Shown: positions 22,718 to 34,490, counted from the first letter of the stretch. The stretch is DNA of 64,000 nucleotides from Allomyces macrogynus ATCC 38327 (GCA_000151295.1 GG745367.1:404297-468296); one strand, 5' to 3'. The notes: generated by a model not told the origin, from the sequence alone. Translations and numbers: made by a program.

Positions 22718-25284
22718 ATGCGCGAACCCGATGCACCCGTTCTCAAATGCACTGCCAGCTGTCATGCCGACCGACGGACGCCTGATCCGGCCGATCCCGG
22801 CACGCTCTCCGTGCACTTGGTCGTGTGCCTGACCGATGTTCTCGCTCTGATCTTCCCGTACCTGACGGACGACCCCGTTGCGCTCTTCCGGGCCAGCCAC
22901 GTCTGTAGCACATGGCGCTCTGTCATCATGGACTCGCACGCGGCCCGTCTCTGGCCGGCCGCGTACCACCGCCTACCAGGCTTGCGGTGCCGCGACCCGC
23001 CGCTCGAAGGCAAGCCAACCTGGCAGCGGCACCGGTGGCTCGCGCTCGTCACGGCGTTCCGCGACAGCAGCGACTGGGGTGGGCTCAATGAGTATACCGA
23101 CCAGCTCTCGGAAACGAATGTGCCAGGCGAGCACTTGGTTCGGCTCGAGCAGTTGCACGCGGTGCGAGAGCATTTGCCTGTGGGGGAGGTGGTTGCGCGG
23201 TGTCCGCATTTCTTGGGTGTGTGCAATCACGCGGTGTGATCGAGGACGAGGGCGAGGAGCCGCGTGAGCCGTTGGTCGCAGTGACGGAAAACTGCGTTGT
23301 GTTTGAGCCGCGATTGAGTACGCTTCTCGCCCAACGTCGAAGATCAAGGGTTATCTTGGAGAAACTGACGCGGTGGTTAAATCGTCGCGTAGCGGGCCAT
23401 GTGGACGAGCCGCGGACGCGATCGGTGCTCCAAGTCCAGCCGTTCTCGTCCTCAACCACGACCGGCGCTGATTCGCCACCGCGCGATGCGTTCCTGATCC
23501 ATGGCTCTCCGGACCCCGTTGAGGAAATTGACGACGACGGCGCCCTGACCAACGGTTGTGACCCCTTCTTCAAGTCCACCGGCGTCACGCAGTCGCGGTG
23601 GATGTGGACGCAGTCGGCGACGCATGTTGACCTCTTCACGCTGCCCACGGCCAACCTGTTCATCCGCGTTATGCACCCCGACCGGCTTCGCATTCTCGGC
23701 ACATCGTGCTGCGACGACTGGCTCGTTGTCCTCTACCGCGTCCCGCTCGACTGGTCCAGGTCGTTTGCGTCTGACCCGGAAATACCCTGGCGCCACAAGG
23801 ATAGCCCCGACCATATGGCTACGCCGTGCATATTGACCGTCTACGACTTGCCCAATGTGATATTGCCGCACGTCGAGCTCGACCGTTGTCTGCGGCTCGA
23901 CGCGGGGGGCGTCGGGATCGAGATGGCTGCGGCGGTGTGGGTACCTTACGAGCACGGATTGACGCACTCTGTCGTCGACCCGGACGCTGTGCACCCGTTC
24001 GCCGTGACCGACCTGGACCCGTGGGTAGTCGATCGCGCCCACCCGACGCAGCCGTGCCGGCAGTTGCTCAAAGTCGTCGTCAACGAGCAGGGCGACGACC
24101 GGATCGTCGGCCAGCGACTCGTCGTGATCACGTTTGACGTAACCGACCCAACTGCACCTGTCACGCTCGTCGCGTGGCAGCCGTACGGAATCATCCCAAA
24201 CCACACGACCTACAGCGAAGGCGAGCCGTACAATTTCGCTGAGGGCGGCACCTGCTGCAGTTTCCGCAAATGGCGGCTGTTTGGGCGCATTCTCATCGGT
24301 TCCACACGCGAGGGCACCTGTTGCCCGCCGATCCAGTTTGCGCGCGACGATTCTGGGCATGATCGCGGGGCGACACTCGCACCGAACCTGCAAGCAGTAC
24401 TTATCAACGTCACTGGCGCCGGTTTTTTCGCCATTTCGGTCCTCTTCCGCGAACCACTGCTCCGCGCGTTCCTCTTCCACGACGACTGGGAACACGTGCT
24501 TGAGCGGTACCTCGCGAACCTGTGCGGCCATGACATCGTGCTCGCCGCGCAGTATGACCTGCGACTCGCCGAACTCGCCTACCTCCGCATGCTCTTCCCC
24601 GCCGACACGACCGATGCGGCCCTCACCACCCTCTCATCCCTCGTTCGCTCGACTCCACTCCACGCGCTCGCGCACCTCCCGCGCCTACCGCGCCAAGGCA
24701 CGTGGCACCACGCCGAGTCGATGCACCGGACACGGCAGGACCGGCTCGTGATTGTCTTGCGCGCGTCGCCCGTGCAGACGCTGTTCGCGACGTCGAGCAC
24801 TGCCGGACATACAGCCATGACGTGGTCCGGGATGAGGGTGGAGGTTTGGGATGTCGCTGGGATGCGTATGGTGAAACGCGTGGCAATGCCGAGGACGACC
24901 GAGTTTGTGATCGGGCCGGGGGTGCCGAATCCGGTGTGGGAAACAGAGAATGAGACAGTGGGTAGCGGTTCGACCGCGGCGGTGCGCACAACGGACGAGG
25001 CTGTGGTCTGGGACTTGCTTCTCCCGCCACGGCGCGGGGGCGATGGGCCATGGGACGACGCGTGGGTTCTCGATGTGCTCGCGCAGAGTATGGGCGCGAG
25101 GAAGGAGGAGGACGGCGACGAGGACGGGCCCGTACGGCACGTGTATTCGCCGGGCACAGTCTTGTACGTCACGCCGACATGCACGGGACTCGCGGTCGTG
25201 CGGAGTCTCGGGGCGATGCGCGGCGCGGCCGTAGAAAAATGGCAGTATGGTCGGCCACGGGCGTCGGTGGAGGGTGGAATATGA
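22718..25284 (+). CDS. F-box protein B, paralogue of F-box A, with an apparent frameshift
   Basis: The F-box lies near the N terminus (LTDVLALIFPYL, then ASHVCSTWRSVIMDS). The rest matches F-box A along its length, with shared motifs [50 protein letters not shown] and VRSLGAMRG. The phase-1 intron is at the same place as in A (23318-23392, 75 nt, donor GTACGC, acceptor GTAG). It is a multiple of three without an in-frame stop, so retention would not break the frame. Between HFLGV (about 23220) and EEPREPLVAV (about 23260) the coding frame changes without a possible intron: the first frame stops at 23237-23239, where F-box A reads through. This is either a one-base error in the sequence or a real inactivating change. 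Without correction the protein would end after the F-box half. F-box A has an extra acidic C-terminal tail that B lacks. Confidence 0.78.
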
Positions 25285-26322
25285 CCGGTCAAGACTTGCG
25301 GGAACAGTGGACCAATGTGGAGTTCGCGCGCCGAGAGGGCCGCGATTTTTTGATGTGAATATCACAGGATGATTGATGTCAAGAAAGGGAAAGGTTTGCC
25401 ATGGTCACAGCGGCGAGATGGCGAGGACAACTAGTAATGCCAGCGTTTGACTCGTTCGAGGAGGGGTGCGCGACACACGAAACAGGTGAGGGTGAGCAAA
25501 TAACTCGCGAAATTATCGGGCTCCTGAATGCACCTGAATGCGACGCTCTTCAAATCATATCGGCGGCAGATCCCAACTGGAAACCTCGATCGAAATGGAC
25601 GTCAGAGAGGTGAGTCGAGCGCAGAGCAACGTTTGGTAAGTTTTCTTCCTGAATATTCTAATTTTACACATGATAGTTAGCTGTTTTTGGTCTGACACGG
25701 CGCTTTTGACAAGGCCTTTATCTTTCCTGCAATCACGGCGTCGTGGCGTCTTGCCCCGCAACTTGGTCCACCATAATCCGTGACCAGTGCGGGAGGCTAC
25801 CCTCGTGTACCGCATTCGTCGTTGCCAGCCAACCCCAGCTGGATCCCCTCAGGACGAGGGAGCCCAGCTGGAGAGAGGCTGGCGGAGCGACGCTATGTGT
25901 GAGCGACAAGTTTTCATGTCTCTCAGTCCAGTTCTCTTTAAGTCTGATCATCTCCACATATTGGATAGAGTTCCATAGTATTTCTTGAGGTGCCATTTCT
26001 GAGAGCTGTAAAAATTATCCCCACTAAGATGGTGTGCAATTATCAAACTTGAGCCTCTCGCGGAGCGGCGCCGATGAAGCGGCGCCGACCCAAAACATCG
26101 ATCACACTCCAGCTTTTCCGCAGCATCTTCTGGCTTCGGTCAATCCGTTGCTGGTTCGCGCCGTGGTCAGTGCTGATCCGTGTCGTGGTCACTCGCTGTT
26201 GGTTAACTTAAATTCAGAATCGGTCAGCTGCAGGGCACATCCAGGGAACAGCCACGACCCTGCCAAGGACACGCTCACATTCAAAAATACATTGATCCAC
26301 CCACCCTACGGTTGACAAATGA
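25285..26322. other. Intergenic region, no gene seen
   Basis: About 1 kb between the convergent ends of F-box B and the LRR gene, with lower GC than the genes. Only short frames occur. The word GCGGCGCCGA repeats twice near 26070-26090. No conserved element recognised. Confidence 0.45.
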
Positions 26323-27438
26323 TCACTCGCCCTCATCAATCTTGGTCACGTCCGGCCGCCGCGGCCGGCCCACGATCCCCAACAACCCTTCCTCGGCAAG
26401 ATCCTCGCCATCCACCAAATCAAACTTGGCGCGCATCGCGTCGAGCGGTACGCCCAACTCCCCCGCCGACTCGGCCCATGTCCCTCCGCGCAACTTGCGG
26501 CTGATGAAACGCAACCGCCAGTGATCCGGCCGGTCTGGGAAATGCTCGAGCAGCGCCTGCATCACAGCCGCCTTCCCGTAATACAATTCGATCGTGCACA
26601 GCGACGACGGGAGCGCGCGAACCCACGCGGCGTGGTCGACGGCCGGGTTGTTAAACATGCGCACGGCCACGTTCCCGGCAATGCCTAGGTACTGCATTTT
26701 GCGTGGGACCGGGACGGGCACGGTGTCAAGCCAGTTGCCGCTGAGATCGAGGTGCCGCAAGTTTGGCGCCCAGGATGAGAGGCCGGCAAAGTGCGCCATG
26801 GTCAGGTCATTGTTGATGAGCAGCAGCGCCTCGAGCGTCGGCGGCAGGTTGGGGAACAGCACCGTCACGAGCTCACTGGTGAGAAACGGGCCGCAGGAGA
26901 GGTCGAGCGAGAGCAGCGTCGAGGAGAGCCGTGGGCGAGCGAGGTGCACTTGGCGTGGTCCGAAATGTAGTAGTCCTGTCGGGGGCCAATGAACCGTCAG
27001 TGACCAGTGCCGCCCTGCGCACGTCGACGCATGCCGCGTACTACGGACCTCCAGGACGATGCACAAGTTCTCACACGTAAACGGGGTCCGCGAGAGGAGT
27101 TCCACCACCGATTCAATCTAGGCAAAAAGATTCACAACCGTCAAAAAGAGCGCTCCATCCGCATGCCGCATCGTCACGCACCCCGCCCTCCCCGTTTCCG
27201 ACATGGATACAGACTGATCTCCACTTGGTCCACCTCGTCGGGCATGGCCTCCGCGAGCTGCCGAAGCGTCATGACTTCCGTGACCGCATCAATGGTCGTC
27301 TCCACCTTGAGTTCCCGCAACCGGCCGCCATTGGGCAGTGCCGCCAGCGCCCGCGCGGCGGAACAGGGTGGCCCGTTCCCAATTGTGAAATACTGAAGCG
27401 ACGTGAACTCCGGCAGCTGTTCCGCGAGCGCGTACCCA

Positions 27439-27472
27439 ATCGCGATCCACCGGTCATCGCGATCTACCGGTC
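27439..27472. repeat. 17-bp tandem duplication inside LRR gene
   Basis: ATCGCGATCCACCGGTC (27439-27455) is immediately followed by ATCGCGATCTACCGGTC (27456-27472), one C/T difference. A 17-bp gain changes the reading frame of the minus-strand LRR gene. Confidence 0.9.
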
Positions 27473-27841
27473 CTTGGGCTCGTTGTAGATATCAATTCGA
27501 AACTCGACGAGCAACTGCGGCAAAGACAGCGTGATCATATCGAGCAGCGCGGAGAGCCGCTCACCCGAATCAATCACCGACAAGGGCCGTAAATTGCGCG
27601 GCAGCTTGCTGTCGCCCACGAGCAACTCGGCAAAGATCGACTCGCGGTTTGGCGAAAAATCGTGCAGGACCAGCCGCTTCACGGTCGACGGAATGCGCGG
27701 GACCGGCGGCAAGGCGGCGCGCCGCCAGGTAGGGGGCGATGTGAGTTGACGAACAAATTCGACGACAGGTCGACCGCCAGCGCGGAGGAAGGTCGAAAAA
27801 TGAGCCGGGCACAACGAACGACCCACAGATGGCGTCTGGTT

Positions 27842-27859
27842 GGGGGGGGGGGGGGGGGG
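27842..27859. repeat. G18 homopolymer followed by G-rich tract
   Basis: Eighteen consecutive G, then interrupted G runs to about 27890. It sits where the LRR gene's coding frames become discontinuous, so length errors or lost sequence are likely here. Confidence 0.9.
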
Positions 27860-28461
27860 AGGAGGGGGGGAGGGGGAGGGGGGGGAGGGGCCCGCCCGGG
27901 ACCTGCTTGGGGCCCTTGCAGGACATGGGCAGAAGCGCCGGGAGGAAACGCGCGCAAGGCCAGCAACGTCAACGAGTGACAATCGGCCAGCAAACGCGAA
28001 AGACCTTAGACCAGCCAACGTGAAGGACCGGCCAAGCCGCCAAACGTGACCTCGTCCGTCGTGAACGTTTCTGGTTGGATGTGCTGGCTCTCGCTGATCA
28101 CAGCCGACAGCGCTGCTTCTAGCCAGCCTGGCCTGTCGACCCGCCGGCGCGAGATCAGAGCCACAGGCGGCTGGCTCAACGACAGCTCTTGGAGACGCTG
28201 CGGTGCCGTTGATGGTCAAGATCGCGAGGCTCGCGAGGGGCAAGGGGTGGTTCGCACTCGAATGATGTGGATCCACATCACTGCACCTCCACCACACACA
28301 GACGACAACGACGTCGCTCAGCAAATCGCAGTCTACCCGACGTCAAGTCCAGCGCGACTGGCCGCACTCGGCCGCCTCCACCGCCGCTCGCGCAGCCACT
28401 CGGGCCCTGACGGCCTGCACGCTCCGTCTGCACGGTCCCGCCCCAGCTCGCGTAATCAACA

Positions 28462-30291
28462 ATGACCGACGTAATCATGGCTGAACACGGCGCCAACGGA
28501 CCTGCCACGACTGTTGCCCCGAGCGCCGTCCTCAACCTTGCGCGCACTGTAACCGCTGCATCTCTTGCCGACAATCTCGCTTTCTTGCTGCACGACTGCC
28601 AGTACACAGCACTGGCCAGGCTACTTCGGCTGAACAGCGACGTGGGCTTCGCGTGGATGCTCTCCCACGATGCCGACCATGTATGGCTCGCTGTCCCGAG
28701 CGGAACGACGTACTGGTCGAATCACGCTGACCACATTGAGTCGCGGTGCCAGAATGAGCTCGTGCGCCTGATTCTCGAGCGCGTGCCCGACCCATGGGCC
28801 ACCATCTTCAAGGGCGCACGTACACGTGCGCCGCGACTTGCAGAAGCTCGAGTACTCCAGCGCCGTCGAGAACCAGATGCGGTTGACGTCGTGCGTAGGA
28901 ATCCGCTTCCCACATTCCGTTCCTTTCGGTCGCAGTTGACCTGACCTGGGGTTGCCGTTTCTCTGCGTAGCGGATTCCTTTCCCATGTGTTTGCGCGTGG
29001 CGATAGCGCTCACCTCCCCGTGCTCTACTCGATCCTCGAAGACTTGGCGCAGCTTGCTATCCTGGTCCGCTGGTGTTGGTTTTTGCGTGGGGCTGAATGA
29101 TCGGTCGGCCTCACCACTATCGATCGTTCCGCGTGACTAGGCCGACGAGGAGAGCGCCAAGGACGGCCACATTGTCGAGCACCTGCAGCGCGCCATGCAG
29201 CACTTCCAGAGCGCGTTTGCGTCGTGCATGGGCGACCGGTACGCCCTCTTCCAGTAGACTCGACTCGTTTCGCGTCCTCCCTCCCACCTGACATTGGCAT
29301 CAATGCGCTAGTAACCCCGACCGACTCCGATCCAAAAAGGCCGGCGCCCTGCACGTCGTCAACGTGCAAATGCGCGTCTTCTTCCGCGCCGACCAGACGG
29401 CGCTGATCGCCAAGTTGTTCGAGACGGTCGACCACCGGCTGAGGCACGACTCGTCCAACATGGCCGCAACCGCTGCCGATATTGTCACCTACCGGTACTG
29501 GTACGCGCGCGACTGTTTGCTCAACGACCGGTACGTTGACGCGCGATACTGGCTCGAGTTTGTGCTCGAGGAATTACCGGTCAAGGGTGCGCAGGGGGAC
29601 GAGGCGCAAATGCGGATGCGACGGAACGTCGAGTACGGTTTTCTTGTTCTGCGGCCATGGCACTGTTGATGAGCAAAATTGACTTCAAAGTGTTGTGAAC
29701 TATTAGATGGGTTCTCCGTTCGCTCATTCCGCTCCGAATTGCCGCTGGCACGCTACCAACGAACGACCTCCTCGCCAGTTCCCCGCGCCTCGAAGCGCTC
29801 TACGCGCCAGTCGTGGCCTCGCTGATCAAAACGGACCTGCAAACTTTTGACGCGCACCTCGCCAATCCAGACGTCGAGCGGCATTTGACCAACGTGTGCT
29901 TGCTCGACCTGGTCCGGTCCATCCGATGGCTCGTGGTCCGCCGCGTCGTGAAGAAGGCATGGTTGGTCGCAGGTGCCGGTACGCGGTTGCGGCTCGACCA
30001 TTGCCAGATGGCCTTGAGCGTGTCGCAAGGGAGCGAGGTGGGGGGCGTCGAGACGGAGGCCGCGGTGAGCACGTTGATTGCCATGGTGCGTGTTTGAACG
30101 CGTTGGAGTGGATTTGACCGGCACATACTGACCATGGTTTCGTTTGGTTCCAGGGCCTGATGACGGGATACGTGTCGACGCATCACCAGTTGGTGGTCTT
30201 GGCCAAGGCCAACACGTTCCCGAAGGTGCAGGACCAACTCTACACGACGTTTGAGCTGTGGGATGTGTGGAACAAGACATTGCGAACATGA
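28462..30291 (+). CDS. PCID2: PCI-domain protein PCID2/Thp1 (TREX-2 mRNA export), apparent one-base frameshift
   Basis: Six exons: 28462-28890, 28971-29064, 29141-29238, 29312-29632, 29707-30085 and 30154-30291. All junctions are in phase provided one extra base is discounted in the GGG at 28812-28814. There the first frame ends its homology at PDPWATIF and the next frame continues with AHVHVRRDLQKL, matching EPPYDEMFAAHLRCTYAV in human PCID2. The corrected length is 485 aa. Further landmarks are HLPVLYSILEDLAQLAIL, DIVTYRYWYARDCLLNDRY and the C-terminal winged-helix end GLMTGYVSTHHQLVVLAKAN (compare [20 protein letters not shown]). Thp1/PCID2 pairs with Sac3/GANP in TREX-2 to link transcription to mRNA export. 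A single base error is likelier than inactivation because the rest is intact. Confidence 0.86.
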
Positions 30292-31172
30292 ATAGTCGAC
30301 ATTTTCCCTTGTTTTTCGTCTTTTCTTGCATGTTGACGGTGTTTTGCGGCGGCTGGACGGGCGGCAGGTTGCGCATAACAACTTGACATGTCGCTGTCGA
30401 TGGTTGCTCCATATCCACGAATCGTCATGATTCGAAGTGGCTTTTACTTCTCGACCTGGCGGTTCGGCTCCAGTTCGTGAAATCCGCGCCCTGATGAACC
30501 ATCGGCAAGGTGAGCACCAGTCCGACAAGCTTGGCGGGGATGCACGAAACTTGTGGCGACAGGCAACACGCGACCCAAGCGCGCGGATCTGGAGACAGGA
30601 GACGAGTCTCAGCCCAGATGTGAGAGGCTGCGAGACCAGAGTCCGACGAATCGGGCGCCTGGGTCCTTGCGAGACCCATGAGGGACGTCTCCGCGATCCA
30701 GGGCCTCGGGCGCAACCACCGCCCCGGGACACCAGCTGTCCCGCGCCTGCCAAACCCCGCCGCGCGTGGCGCCGGCGCAGCGCCCCGTTCACGTTCACAC
30801 GCACCGCGCGCACCTTCACAGCCTGCACAACCAACGTCGACCCGACCGGCCATGGCGCCATCGCGACCGCCCAGCGTGGCATCTCGCCCTCTTGTTGCGC
30901 CTTGCCGCCCACAAATACGCGTCTCGGATCGCGTCCGCGGTCGCGTCTGACGTGCTCCCAAGCAAGTTATTCCGCCGCTCCCCCTCGACAGTTCTGATCC
31001 GTTGCCGCGGACGTCGTTGATCACGTTCTACGCTTTCGCCAAGCTGACCGTCTCAACGTGGCATCTCTCCCGCGACCCCCTGCATCTCGTTCCTGCTCTA
31101 TTCACGGAGGCTCACGCGACCACATGATCGCGCCGGATCAGTTGCTGCCCGTCCGGTTGCCGCCGCCGAGCC
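30292..31172. other. Intergenic region upstream of metE
   Basis: About 900 bp. Long open frames exist on both strands here because of high GC, but they contain no domain and end near the metE promoter. Confidence 0.45.
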
Positions 31173-31259
31173 ATGCTTCGGGCGACAACCGGCCTGCTGG
31201 GCGTCGTGCGGCCATTCAGGCCATCGTTCTTCACCGTCGCCAGCACCCGTACTGCGGCG

Positions 31260-31266
31260 TATAAAA
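31260..31266 (+). promoter_or_regulatory. TATA box of metE
   Basis: TATAAAA lies 108 bp before the ATG at 31374 and downstream of an alternative in-frame ATG-type start at 31173. Transcripts starting about 30 bp after it could only use the ATG at 31374, which supports that start. Confidence 0.6.
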
Positions 31267-31373
31267 GCAGCGTGCCCCGCCTTGCTCGTCAAGGCAGCGC
31301 CGCGTCCAACGCTCCACTCTGCCCGTTCGGAACCGCGCTCTCCACCCACCGCCGTACTCGTTTCGTCTCCACT

Positions 31374-33912
31374 ATGGTCCACGCCGCAAATCTCGGGTAT
31401 CCGCGCATCGGTGCCAACCGTGAGCTCAAGAAGCTCGTCGAGGGCTACTGGGCGGGCAAGGTCTCGGCCGCGCAGCTCGAGTCGGGCGCGCACGCGCTTC
31501 GCGTCGCCAACTGGCGCGCGCAGGCCGCGGCCGGTATCGACGTGATCCCGAGCAACGACTTTGCCTACTACGACCAGGTGCTCGGCCTTGCCGTCACGTT
31601 CGATGTCGTGCCCGATCTGTACCGCACCGCGATTCCCGACCCGCTCGACCGCTACTTTGCCATGGGCCGTGGTCGCCAGGACAGGGCCAAGGGCATCGAT
31701 GTGCCCGCCATGGAGATGAAGAAGTGGTTCGACACCAACTGTATGTTCATTTTATGTGTTGCCCAATGTCAAGGCTCGCTGGTTTCATGGTTCCTGATCT
31801 TCTGAATCGCTGCCCTCCCGTCCAGACCACTACATTGTCCCTCGCTTTGCGCCGACGACCGAATTTGCGCTCGCCACGGCCGACCAGGAAGTCAAGCCGA
31901 TCCGCGAGTTCCTCGAGGCGCAGGCCGCGGGCATCCACACGCGCCCGGTCCTGCTCGGTCCCGTCTCGTTCCTGCTCCTCGGCCGTGCCGACAAGGGCGC
32001 GCCCGCCGACTTTTCGCCACTCGACCTGCTCGACCGTCTCCTGCCCGTCTACCAGTCGCTGCTCGTTCGTCTCCGTGCTGCTGGTGCGACTGAGATCCAG
32101 CTCGACGAGCCTGCGCTCGTCCTGGACCTGCCGCCGACCGTTGTCCCGACGGCCCTGACACGTGCCTACGCTGCGCTCACCAAAGGCCCCAAGATCATGG
32201 TCGCGACTTACTTTGGCGGGATCGAGCACCACCTGTCGGCGATCGTCAAGCTGCCAATCCACGCGCTGCATATTGACCTCGTCCGTGCGCCCGAGCAGTT
32301 GGCTGCGGTTGTCAACGCCGTGCGCCCGACGCGCCTGCACCTCTCGCTCGGTCTCATCGATGGCCGCAATGTGTGGCGCACGGATCTGACGCGCGCGATT
32401 GAGAGCGTCACGTTCGCCATGACCGCACTCGGCGCCGACCGTGTGCTCATTGCCCCGTCGTGCTCGCTGTTGCACGCGCCTGTCAACCTCGCGCCCGAGT
32501 TTGCCAAGACAGCGCCGCTCGCGGCGCTGCCGGACGTGCGAGAGTGGCTCGCGTTCGCCGACGAGAAGCTGCGCGAAGTTGCGCTCGTCGCAAAGTACGC
32601 GGATGCCAAGGCCCGCGGCGAGACGATCGCTGCCGATGTTGCCAAGGCGCTCGCCGAAAATCAGGCCGCAATTGCCGCGCGCCGCGCGTCGCCGCGTCTG
32701 CACAATGCAGCGGTTCACGAGCGTGTGGCCAACCTCAAGGACGCCGACTTTGTCCGTGCGGTCCCATTTGTGCAGCGGTACGCCGCGCAGCAGGCGCACC
32801 TGCACCTGCCGGCGTTCCCGACGACCACGGTCGGCTCGTTCCCGCAGACCAAGGAAGTGCGGTCAATTCGCGCGCAGCTCAAGAAGAGCGCCATCACTGA
32901 GGCGCAGTACTGGGCGTTTGTGAATGCCGAGACGGAAAAGTGTGTGCGATTCCAGGAGGAGGTCGGGCTTGACGTGCTCGTACACGGCGAGTTTGAGCGC
33001 AACGACATGGTCGAGTACTTTGGCGAGAACCTCGACGGGTACGCGTTCACGGCCAACGCCTGGGTGCAGTCGTACGGCACGCGGTGCGTCAAGCCGCCTA
33101 TCATTTTTGGTGATGTGGCCCGCCCGAAGCCCATGACCGTCGACATGATCATGCGCGCGCAGGGCTTTACCAAGAAGCCGCTCAAGGGCATGCTCACGGG
33201 CCCGATCACGATGCTGCAGTGGTCATTTGTGCGCGATGACCAGCCGCGCCGCGACACGGCCTACCAGCTGGCGCTCGCGATCCGCGATGAAGTCGTCGAC
33301 TTGGAAAAGGCTGGGATTCGCGTGATCCAGATTGACGAGCCGGCGATTCGTGAAGGTCTGCCGCTGCGCCGCGGCGACTGGGCCCTCTACCTCGACTGGG
33401 CCGTCAAGTCGTTCCGCCTGGCCACGTCGGGCGTGCGGTCCGAGACGCAGATCCACTCGCACATGTGCTACTCTGACTTTGCCGATATCTTTGACGCCAT
33501 TGCCAAGCTCGACGTCGACGTACTCTCGGTCGAGGCCGCCAAGTCGGACTTGAAGCTGCTCGCAGCGTTTGCCGCCAAGGACGCGTACCCGAACTGCCTT
33601 GGGCCCGGGCTCTACGACATTCACTCGCCGCGTGTGCCCTCGGTCGCTGAACTGCGTGACCGCGCCGGTGATTTCCTTGCTCGCCTGCCCGCCGCTCGTC
33701 TTTGGGTCAACCCGGACTGCGGGCTCAAGACGCGTGGGTGGACCGAGGTGCGCGCGGCTCTGAGCAACTTGGTCGCGATTGCGCGCGAGCTGCGTGCCGC
33801 ACACCCGGAGATTGTGATTGCTGAGACGCCCACGACGGTGGCCGTGACGGCTGCCAAACCGGTCGCAGTCGAGACGGTCGTCCCGGCTGCGGCGACGGCT
33901 CATTCGGCCTAA
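31374..33912 (+). CDS. MET6: Cobalamin-independent methionine synthase (MetE/Met6)
   Basis: Exons 31374-31740 and 31826-33912 with an 85-nt intron (donor GTATGT) give 817 aa. The enzyme transfers the methyl of 5-methyl-tetrahydropteroyl-polyglutamate to homocysteine. The N terminus LGYPRIGANRELKKLVEGYW is the standard MetE opening. The zinc site is present: HSHMC near residue 667 and NPDCGLKTRGW near 751. EIQLDEPAL and VIQIDEPAIREGLPL, the two paired (beta-alpha)8 barrel motifs, are also intact. A 30-residue Ala/Val/Thr-rich C-terminal tail follows the usual end. The frame is open upstream to 31173, and that extension is Arg/Ser/Ala-rich like a mitochondrial presequence. I chose 31374 because of conservation and the TATA box position. 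The same window also encodes MetH, which catalyses the same step with cobalamin. Confidence 0.96.
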
Positions 33913-34017
33913 GTGAGCGGGTGGAGAAGGGAGAGTGTTTGTAATTAGTGTTCATTTTGAGGGGTTTGTTTGAGTAAAGGCGTTCTTCCATTCATGTCGG
34001 ATTGATTGAACCCGCGC

Positions 34018-34266
34018 TCAGTGAGACCAAATAGACATGTTGGATCGCTGCTCGCGAGGATGCGTACGAACGAGCGCGAATTCGTCGGGCTGCAACTCGA
34101 ACTCCTCGGCGAAGATGTGCGCAAAGCACTGCTCGAGCGCGCGTTCCTTGCTGTCGTGGATGAGGAACGGGCGCAGGAGAGGTTCACGCAAGAGGGCCGA
34201 AATGGCCGAGAAACCGGCACGGGTGACGTTGGTGAGCGTCGCGTGCAGGTCCAGCGCAAGGATCAC
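34018..34266 (-). pseudogene. Relic of the F-box A/B C-terminal domain
   Basis: An open minus-strand fragment of 82 codons matches one internal segment of F-box A and B: LTNVTRAGFSAISALLREPL here against [20 protein letters not shown] in A and LINVTGAGFFAISVLFREPL in B, with similarity continuing for another 40 residues. No F-box, start codon or remaining domain is present. It is a third, truncated family member, fused on its upstream side to a metE relic. Confidence 0.8.
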
Positions 34267-34284
34267 GACGGGGCGATCAGGTCC

Positions 34285-34490
34285 GTCGCCACACGTTGCG
34301 GCCCGCGCCGACGAGACCGAGCGACAGGTGCAGTGCGGCGCCGACAGGAGGTGGCCAATCCCGCCAAGGTAGGTTGCGACGATGATGATGACCTTGGGGC
34401 CGGGCGCAGGGCCGGGGCCGGTGGTGACCAGCGCTAAGTCGCGGAGGCGGCGCGCGAGTGCCTCGAGCAGCTCGCGAATGACCGGCTTGG
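34285..34490 (-). pseudogene. Decayed inverted partial copy of metE
   Basis: Read on the minus strand, this segment reproduces pieces of metE in order: a match to KPIREFLEA (about 34480), then GPKVIIIVATYLGGIGHLLS matching GPKIMVATYFGGIEHHLS, then LHLSLGLVGAGRNVWR matching LHLSLGLIDGRNVWR. Stretches of roughly 250 and 65 nt between these pieces are missing and the frame is broken. It lies about 400 bp downstream of intact metE in inverted orientation. It cannot encode an enzyme. Confidence 0.82.

Larger units (their letters stand above)
26323..28330 (-). pseudogene. Leucine-rich-repeat protein, reading frame broken (17-bp duplication)
   Basis: The last exon (27117-26323) encodes clear LRR segments: LSSTLLSLDLSCG, PPTLEALLLINNDLT and APNLRHLDLSGNWLD. 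A 93-nt intron (27210-27118, GTATCC...CCTAG) joins it to an upstream exon with LREL, EVMTLRQLAEAM and FTSLQYFTIG. Within that exon two adjacent 17-bp copies (27439-27455 and 27456-27472, one mismatch) shift the frame and create a stop after IYNEPKDR. With one copy the frame would be continuous. Further upstream, LRR-like pieces occur in different frames (STVKRLVLHDF near 27650, SLTLLALRAFPP near 27970, RLQELSLSQPP near 28180), interrupted by a G18 run and G-rich tract at 27842-27890. Exon boundaries and start are unresolved there. It is either a decaying gene or one with sequence errors. LRR proteins bind proteins; no more specific role can be read. Confidence 0.65.

Noticed and set aside
30425..31024. 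Overlapping frames on both strands upstream of metE
   Set aside because: Both are low-complexity, neither has a family motif, and the segment ends at a promoter. They look like chance frames.
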